Below are positions 31,640-38,973 of a stretch of DNA of 38,973 nucleotides, piece after piece (within the stretch, counting starts at the first letter, position 1; the number at the start of each line of letters is the position of its first letter). The position numbers were made by a program, and so were the translations under genes. The stretch comes from Thermoanaerobaculia bacterium (GTDB lineage Bacteria; Acidobacteriota; Thermoanaerobaculia; UBA5066): assembly GCA_022071945.1 (NCBI GenBank), contig JAJVIN010000010.1:1-38973 (forward strand), read 5' to 3'. The notes under the pieces were generated by a model. That model saw nothing but the letters and a program-made list of their open reading frames with translations, made no database searches and was not told where the DNA came from.

Positions 31640-33898
31640 ATGCCTCCCACCCGGAAGAAGTCCTCCCCCCGCGCCTCCTCGAAAGCGAAGAAGGCTCTGG
31701 CGGCTCCCCTTCCCCTGGCCCCCCCGCGAGAGCTCCCGCCGCCCAAGAAGCTCTCGGCCCTCCTCCTGAACAGGGAGCTCTCCTGGCTGGAGTTCAACGA
31801 CCGCGTACTCGAGGAGGCGCTGGACGGCCGGTGGCCGCTTCTGGAACGCGTCAAGTTCCTGGCGATCTCGGAGACCAACCTGGACGAGTTCTTCATGATC
31901 CGCGTCGCGGGCTTGAGGGATCAGCTCTACTCCGAGAGCACGGAACTCGCCGACGACGAAAAGCCCCCGAACGAGGTCCTCGCCCAGATCCGGCAGCGTG
32001 TCATCCGGATGGAAGAGACACAAACGCGCTGCCTGGTAGAGGATCTCCTCCCCAAGCTCGCCCAGGCGGGTATCCAGGTCGTCACCTGGCAGGAGCTGCC
32101 CCCCGAGCGGCAGGAATCGGCCGCCGCGTACTTCAGCAAACACGTTCTCCCGGTCCTGACCCCGCTGGCCGTGGATCCGGGGCACCCGTTCCCCTTCCTC
32201 TCGAATCTCTCGCTCAATCTCGCCATCGAGGTCCGCGACCCGTCGACGGGCGAGACCAAGTTCGCGCGAGTCAAGATGCCCCCCGCCATCCCCCGCCTCC
32301 TTTCCCTGCGGGAAATCCTGGAAGGCAAGAAGAAGGTCAAGGCCGAGAAGGCGGAGTTCCTCCTGCTCGAGAGTCTCGTCCAGGCCAACCTCGCCGAGCT
32401 CTTCCCCGGCCTCGAGATCGTCTCCTCCCACGCGTTTCGCATCACCCGGGACGCCGACATCGAGATCCAGGAAGACGAAGCGTCCGACCTTCTGGAGACG
32501 ATCGAGCAGGAAGTGAGACGCCGGCGTTTCGGAGCCGTCGTGAGGCTGGAAGTCGCCCCCAAGACGCCGAAACGGATCCGGCGGCTCCTGATGCGGCAGC
32601 TCGAAGTGGTCGAGGCGGATGTCTACGAGGTTCACGGACCTCTGGGCGCCGCGGACTTCATGTCCCTCTACAAGCTCGACCGCCGCGATCTGAAGGACCC
32701 TCCCTTCGTCCCCGCGCCGGTCCTGCAGCTCGCCAACCCCGAAAAGAACATCTTCCAGGCGATCCGGGAGGGAGACATCCTCCTTCACCACCCCTATGAC
32801 GCTTTCCAGCCGGTCCTGGAGATGATCGACAAGGCCTCGACGGACAGCAAGACGCTCGCGATCAAGATGACGCTGTACCGGACGGGGGCGGACTCGCCCC
32901 TCCTCCCTGCCCTCATCAAGGCCGTCGAGAACGGAAAGCAAGTCGCGGTCCTGGTGGAGCTGAAAGCGCGCTTCGACGAGGAGAACAACATCGTCTGGGC
33001 CCGGGCTCTCGAGCGAGCCGGCGTCCACGTGGTCTACGGCGTCGTCGGACTGAAGACCCATGCCAAGATCGCCCTGATCGTCCGACGGGAGAAGGACGGG
33101 ATCCGCCGCTACGTTCACCTCGGGACCGGCAACTACAACGCCGGGACGGCGAAGATCTACACGGACTTCGGACTCCTGACGGCTCGCCCGGAATTCGGCG
33201 AGGACGCCACCCGGTTCTTCAACTCCCTGACCGGCTTCGCTTCCAAGCCTTCGTTCTCACGCCTCATCACGGCTCCCCTGGACTTGCACCGGACCGTTCT
33301 CTCGTGGATCGAGCGGGAGACCGAGCACGCCCGGAACGGACGACCCTCGGGAATCCGCGTGAAACTCAACTCGCTCGTCGATTCCAAGGTGATCGCCGCC
33401 CTTTACAAGGCGTCTGGTGCAGGTGTTCCGATCGACCTCATCGTCCGCGGGGTCTGCTGCCTGAAGCCCGGCATCCCGGGCGTCTCGGAGAAGATCCGCG
33501 TCACCTCCATCGTCGGCCGCTTCCTCGAGCACAGCCGCGTCTTCTCGTTCGAGAACGGAGGACAGAGAGAAGTCTGGCTCTCCTCGGCAGACTGGATGCC
33601 CCGGAACTTCTTCCGGAGAGTCGAGACGGCGTTCCCTGTCGTGGACCCTGAATCGGCTCGGCACATCCATGACGAGGTGCTCGGCACCATCCTCAAGGAC
33701 AACGTCCGGACGCGTCTCCTCAACGCGGACGGTTCGTATTCCAGGCTCGCGCCATCGGACGGCAGCCCCGCCCTCGACAGCCAGGCGTTCTTCCTCGAGG
33801 CGGCCCGACGCCGCACCCAGCGTGTGGAGGAGTTCGAGGACCCCTTCGATCTCGTCCCCGCGCCGAGGCGGTTCGACGACTCGGACGAAGCCGCCTGA
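31640..33898 (+). CDS. ppk1: Polyphosphate kinase 1
   Basis: 752 residues. Reversibly makes polyphosphate from ATP at the membrane face. A basic, Ala/Pro-rich N-terminal leader (about 35 residues) precedes the PPK N domain LNRELSWLEFNDRVLEEA. Further blocks: HPFPFLSNLSLNLA, SLYKLDRRDLKDPPF, ILLHHPYDAFQPVLEM. The autophosphorylated His is H474 in LKTHAKIALIVRRE, with H493 in YVHLGTGNYN; then TDFGLLTA and a C-terminal IRVTSIVGRFLEHSRVF with SSADWMPRN. Follows glmM closely and may share its transcript. Confidence 0.96.
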   Translation: MPPTRKKSSPRASSKAKKALAAPLPLAPPRELPPPKKLSALLLNRELSWLEFNDRVLEEALDGRWPLLERVKFLAISETNLDEFFMIRVAGLRDQLYSESTELADDEKPPNEVLAQIRQRVIRMEETQTRCLVEDLLPKLAQAGIQVVTWQELPPERQESAAAYFSKHVLPVLTPLAVDPGHPFPFLSNLSLNLAIEVRDPSTGETKFARVKMPPAIPRLLSLREILEGKKKVKAEKAEFLLLESLVQANLAELFPGLEIVSSHAFRITRDADIEIQEDEASDLLETIEQEVRRRRFGAVVRLEVAPKTPKRIRRLLMRQLEVVEADVYEVHGPLGAADFMSLYKLDRRDLKDPPFVPAPVLQLANPEKNIFQAIREGDILLHHPYDAFQPVLEMIDKASTDSKTLAIKMTLYRTGADSPLLPALIKAVENGKQVAVLVELKARFDEENNIVWARALERAGVHVVYGVVGLKTHAKIALIVRREKDGIRRYVHLGTGNYNAGTAKIYTDFGLLTARPEFGEDATRFFNSLTGFASKPSFSRLITAPLDLHRTVLSWIERETEHARNGRPSGIRVKLNSLVDSKVIAALYKASGAGVPIDLIVRGVCCLKPGIPGVSEKIRVTSIVGRFLEHSRVFSFENGGQREVWLSSADWMPRNFFRRVETAFPVVDPESARHIHDEVLGTILKDNVRTRLLNADGSYSRLAPSDGSPALDSQAFFLEAARRRTQRVEEFEDPFDLVPAPRRFDDSDEAA

Positions 33899-34039
33899 CT
33901 CCTGGCCCGCCCTCGAGGAGAAAGACGGCCCGCCGGCTGCGCGTGTCCATCCGGCGAGAGATCCGGGCCGGGACACTCGTACCGGAGGGCGAAACCGCCG
34001 GACGTCCTCCGGCATCCTAGGGGGCGGCCTGGAGAACGA

Positions 34040-35473
34040 ATGCAGAAATACAACCTCGTTGTGATTGGCGGAGGGTCTGGCGGCCTCGTGGTCGCCGCCG
34101 GCGGAGCCGGTCTCGGCGCCAGAGTCGCCCTGGCGGAAAAGCACAAGATGGGGGGCGACTGTCTGAACTACGGGTGCGTGCCGTCGAAATCGCTTCTGCG
34201 GGCAGCCAAGGCGGTCCACCAGGTTCGCGCCGCGAGCCGGTTCGGAATCCAGAACACCACGGACCCGGGTCCCCAGGACTTCCTGCCCGTTCGCGACTAC
34301 ATCCGGGCCTCCCAGGCTCACATCGCCCCCCACGACTCGGTGGAGCGTTTCAGCGGACTCGGGGTGGAGGTGTTCCAGGCCGCGGCGCGTCTCGTCTCAC
34401 CGCACGAGGTCGACGTGGACGGGAAGCGGCTCTGGGGCCGCCACATCGTGGTCGCGACCGGGTCGCGGGCGCGGGTCCCCTCGACTCCGGGCCTCCTCGA
34501 GGCGGGCTTTCTGACCAACGAGAGCATCTTTTCCATTGAACAGCTTCCGGGCAGCCTGGCCGTTCTCGGGGGCGGTCCCATTGGTGTGGAGATCGGTCAG
34601 GCCTTTGCCCGCCTCGGGTCGAAGGTCACGATCGTCTCCCGCACCCCGCACATCGTCCCGAAGGAGGATCCGGACGCCGCCCAGGCCCTGACGCGGTCGC
34701 TTCGCAACGAGGGGGTCACGGTCCTGGACCGCTCCGAAGTCATTTCGGTCCGTCTCGTCTCGGGCAAGAAGCGGCTCGAGATCGCGGGAACGGGATCGAG
34801 CCCTTCACACGTGGATGTCGAGGAAATCCTGGTTGCTGCAGGACGGACACCAAACGTGGAGGGACTCGGCCTGGAAAACGCCGGGGTGGCGGTCTCGGCG
34901 AAGGGAATCCAGACCGACCGCCGGTGCCGGACGACCAGCCCGTCGGTCTGGGCAATCGGAGACGTCGCCGGCGAGTTCCTGTTCACCCACTGGGCGGGGT
35001 ACCAGGCCCGCGTGATTCTCCGCAACACCCTGTTTCCCCTCACGGTCGAGTGCGACTACGAGAACCTTCCGTGGACGACTTTCACGGATCCCGAGATCGC
35101 ACGGGTGGGCCACTCGGAGACGAGCGCCAGCAAGGCCGGGATTCCACACGATGTCTTCCGGGTGGAGTTCTCGAGCAACGATCGGGCCGTCTGTGATGGC
35201 GAGCATGAGGGGTCCTTCGCGAAGGTCCTGGCGGATCGAAAGGGCAGGATTCTCGGAGCCACGATCGTCCATCCGCATGCGGGCGACCTCCTCGCCGAGC
35301 TCGTCCTGGCGAAAAAGCACGGCCTGCGACTCCCGGCGCTCTCCAACACGGTCCATGCGTACCCGACCCTCTCCGAGATCGGGAGGGCCCTGGGTGACGC
35401 CTATATGCGGACCCGGCTGACGGCAGGCACAAAGAGCCGCCTGACGAAGGTGTACCAGTGGCTGAGGCGGTAG
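34040..35473 (+). CDS. FAD/NAD-dependent disulfide oxidoreductase, mercuric reductase/dihydrolipoamide dehydrogenase type
   Basis: 477 residues; GGAG six bases before the ATG. Class I pyridine-nucleotide disulfide oxidoreductase: FAD motif VVIGGGSGGLVVAAG (8-22), redox disulfide GGDCLNYGCVPSK, NAD-binding VLGGGPIGVEIGQAFARLG, second FAD motif VWAIGDVAG, and C-terminal dimerisation domain with the HAYPTLSEIGRAL motif. It lacks the N-terminal metal-binding NmerA domain, and the C-terminal Cys pair of true MerA is not seen, so Hg(II) reduction is doubtful; the C-terminal HAYPT replaces the usual HxHPT. The 3' end overlaps the VTT membrane-protein gene by 16 bases, so the two are probably coupled in function. 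Confidence 0.88.
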   Translation: MQKYNLVVIGGGSGGLVVAAGGAGLGARVALAEKHKMGGDCLNYGCVPSKSLLRAAKAVHQVRAASRFGIQNTTDPGPQDFLPVRDYIRASQAHIAPHDSVERFSGLGVEVFQAAARLVSPHEVDVDGKRLWGRHIVVATGSRARVPSTPGLLEAGFLTNESIFSIEQLPGSLAVLGGGPIGVEIGQAFARLGSKVTIVSRTPHIVPKEDPDAAQALTRSLRNEGVTVLDRSEVISVRLVSGKKRLEIAGTGSSPSHVDVEEILVAAGRTPNVEGLGLENAGVAVSAKGIQTDRRCRTTSPSVWAIGDVAGEFLFTHWAGYQARVILRNTLFPLTVECDYENLPWTTFTDPEIARVGHSETSASKAGIPHDVFRVEFSSNDRAVCDGEHEGSFAKVLADRKGRILGATIVHPHAGDLLAELVLAKKHGLRLPALSNTVHAYPTLSEIGRALGDAYMRTRLTAGTKSRLTKVYQWLRR

Positions 35474-36207
35474 AAACGCCCGTACGGGGACGTCCCTGGT
35501 GGGTCACGGGTCTTTTCGCCGGGGCCGTCATCGGAGGGCTCGTCCTGTTGTTCCGCGAGCTTCCCGTGGCTTTGTGGATCGAGAGCTTCAAGACCTACGT
35601 GGCCGGGCGCGGAGCGTGGGGGATCGTCCTCTTCGGCCTCGTCTACGCGGGGGTCTCGCTCATCCCCGGTGGTCCGGCCGCTCTTTTGACGCTGGCCGCC
35701 GGGGCCCTGTTCGGCCTCGTCACCGGCACGGTGACCGTCTCCCTCGCCTCGACCGCGGGGGCCACGATGGCCTTCCTCCTCGCCCGCACCGCGTTCCGCC
35801 AGCGGGTCGAGCGCCTGGCCGCGAAGAACCCCAGGTTTCGCGGACTCTACCGGGCCATCGAACGGCAGGGAGCCAAGATCGTGGCGCTCGTGCGGCTCTC
35901 GCCGGTCTTTCCCTTCACGTACGTGAACTACCTCTTCGGACTGACACCAGTGAAACCCGTTCCCTACGTCCTGGCGAGCTGGGCCGCGATGCTCCCCGGC
36001 ACTCTCGCCTACGTCTATCTCGGGTACAGTCTCGGGGCGGCCACGGGCGCGGCCTCCCCCCGGCAGAAGGCGATCCAGATCGCGCTCGGGGTTGCCGCGG
36101 TCGTGGCCACGGCCTGGATCGCCCGGATCGCCGTGGTCTCCATTCGCAAGGCCGGACTGGAGGAAGAACGGGCGGGACCCGGTCCGGATTCCGCGGGGTC
36201 AGGGTGA
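35458..36207 (+). CDS. TVP38/TMEM64-family (VTT domain) membrane protein
   Basis: 249 residues. GTG start at 35458 inside the preceding gene, with AAGGTG upstream. Four to six hydrophobic spans: WWVTGLFAGAVIGGLVLLF, GIVLFGLVYAGVSLIPGGPAALLTLAAGALFG, LASTAGATMAFLLA, WAAMLPGTLAYVYLGYSLG and a C-terminal helix ALGVAAVVATAWIARIAVV. The VTT signature LSPVFPFTYVNYLFGLTPVKPVPYV is clear. Related DedA/VTT proteins act in lipid scrambling or transport. Linkage or fusion to MerA-like flavoproteins is known in other bacteria (from memory), which supports a joint redox/membrane role. Confidence 0.9.
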   Translation: MAEAVETPVRGRPWWVTGLFAGAVIGGLVLLFRELPVALWIESFKTYVAGRGAWGIVLFGLVYAGVSLIPGGPAALLTLAAGALFGLVTGTVTVSLASTAGATMAFLLARTAFRQRVERLAAKNPRFRGLYRAIERQGAKIVALVRLSPVFPFTYVNYLFGLTPVKPVPYVLASWAAMLPGTLAYVYLGYSLGAATGAASPRQKAIQIALGVAAVVATAWIARIAVVSIRKAGLEEERAGPGPDSAGSG

Positions 36208-36259
36208 ACTGGAGACCCTCTTTCGCCGTAAACGGGCCGAGCCCTTGGAGAAAAAGACG

Positions 36260-38629
<2,370 letters not shown>

Positions 38630-38633
38630 AAGG

Positions 38634-38674
38634 GGGTGAGCGGTGGAAGCCGGATCCGACATCACCGCTCACCC
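38634..38674. terminator. Hairpin terminator between convergent genes
   Basis: Perfect 12-bp inverted repeat (GGGTGAGCGGTG at 38634-38645, CACCGCTCACCC at 38663-38674) with a 17-base loop, four bases past the kinase stop and 17 before the end of the convergent TPR fragment. T tracts are weak on both sides, but the placement suits a bidirectional terminator. Confidence 0.6.
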
Positions 38675-38691
38675 TTCCGCCAGCGGCTTGG

Positions 38692-38850
38692 CTACTTGAG
38701 CTTCTCGAGTTCCTTGCGGATCCGCTTCTTCTGCTCCTCGTCCTCGGTCATCGAGAGCGCCTTCTCGTAGTTGAGGACGGCGTTCTTCTTGTTCCCTGCG
38801 GCCGCCCAGGCCTCGGCCAAGGAGTCCCACGTGTTCCAGGAACCGGGGCT
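38692..38850 (-). pseudogene. 3' fragment of a TPR-repeat protein gene, 5' part lost
   Basis: The minus strand encodes 52 residues beginning SPGSWNTWDSLAEAWAAAG and ending RIRKELEKLK before TAG at 38692-38694. The WxTWDSLAEA...AxxxYEKAL pattern is a tetratricopeptide repeat, usually the last one of a longer protein. An in-frame TGA (38851-38853) stops the frame just upstream, at the point where mobile-element-like sequence begins. No start codon or ribosome site remains. Probably a gene broken by insertion; the rest would be beyond the window. Confidence 0.65.
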
Positions 38851-38973
38851 TCAACGCTCGCCAGAAGTGATCCACATGTGCTCGTGAGAAGTGATCCACC
38901 CGTGTAGAGAGGGTTCTGATCAGCATCATCCGCCGAAGGCGCCTGAGGCGGGTCGACAGGACGGCCATGGAAT
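38851..38973 (+). mobile_element. Probable end of an IS21-type insertion element (partial)
   Basis: Sequence character changes where the TPR frame stops. Two spaced direct repeats with the core AGAAGTGATCCAC follow; repeated copies of such a GTGGATCACTT motif near the termini are a trait of IS21 elements (from memory). About 70 bases later, at 38967, ATGGAA opens a plus-strand frame that leaves the window and sits where istA would start. No transposase residues can be read, so the family assignment is inference. The exact left end lies between about 38848 and 38860. Confidence 0.5.
38856..38899. repeat. Two 20-base direct repeats, 24-base period
   Basis: 38856-38875 and 38880-38899 share GCTCG, two variable bases, then AGAAGTGATCCAC. 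Candidate transposase-binding repeats at the end of the putative insertion element. Confidence 0.8.

Noticed and set aside
30398-33118. 906-codon open frame antisense to glmM and ppk1
   Set aside because: Spans two clearly recognised genes in opposite sense with biased composition and no recognisable motif.
33899-34039. Terminator or small gene in the gap after ppk1
   Set aside because: A 7-bp CCGGAGG/CCTCCGG inverted repeat exists but with a 17-base loop and no T tract; no coding signal seen.

Overview
High-GC bacterial chromosome, most likely an acidobacterium (possibly the Thermoanaerobaculia). This placement is inference: the EF-Tu G-domain wording around its NKCD motif, the secreted C-terminal module of the 4.4 kb gene and the Hanks-type kinase all fit that group from memory, but no search was run. 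No phage or CRISPR is seen. The only mobile-element signal is at the extreme right end.

Layout. (1) 1-4048, minus strand: the str operon rpsL-rpsG-fusA-tuf, with tuf cut by the window edge. (2) 4049-8975: an accessory patch between the str operon and rpoC, holding a secreted SGNH-like protein and an orphan peptide-binding lipoprotein on the plus strand and an alpha/beta hydrolase on the minus strand. (3) 8976-21832, minus strand: tRNA-Thr(UGU)-Tyr-Thr(GGU)-Gly-rpmG-tRNA-Trp-secE-nusG-rplKAJL-rpoBC, with a consensus-like promoter at the head and a strong intrinsic terminator at the tail. (4) 21810-28068, minus strand: rplM-rpsI-rpsB-tsf-pyrH-frr-ispD-ispF-rlmB, combining translation, ribosome recycling, UMP kinase, isoprenoid precursor synthesis and rRNA methylation. 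An intrinsic terminator sits between rpsB and tsf. (5) 28065-38629: a cyanophycinase-like peptidase (minus), then plus-strand genes for an AstE/aspartoacylase-like hydrolase, glmM, ppk1, a MerA/Lpd-like flavoprotein overlapping a VTT/DedA-type membrane protein, and a Ser/Thr kinase with an unassigned C-terminal half. (6) 38630-38973: the last 52 codons of a TPR gene cut by what looks like the end of an IS21-type element.

The genes form one transcription/translation supercluster flanked by metabolic and signalling genes. Most are ordinary. The unusual points lie inside the most conserved genes: EF-Tu has a rewritten switch I lacking the RGIT signature, the RNA polymerase beta subunit carries a ~61-residue insert with a CxxC-x15-CxxC zinc-ribbon pattern, and the rplL-rpoB gap can fold into a compact three-way-junction RNA, while the gap that would hold an L10 leader is closed by an ATGA overlap of rplA and rplJ. 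Several coding starts are non-ATG and were set by family N-termini, Shine-Dalgarno sites or stop/start overlaps.
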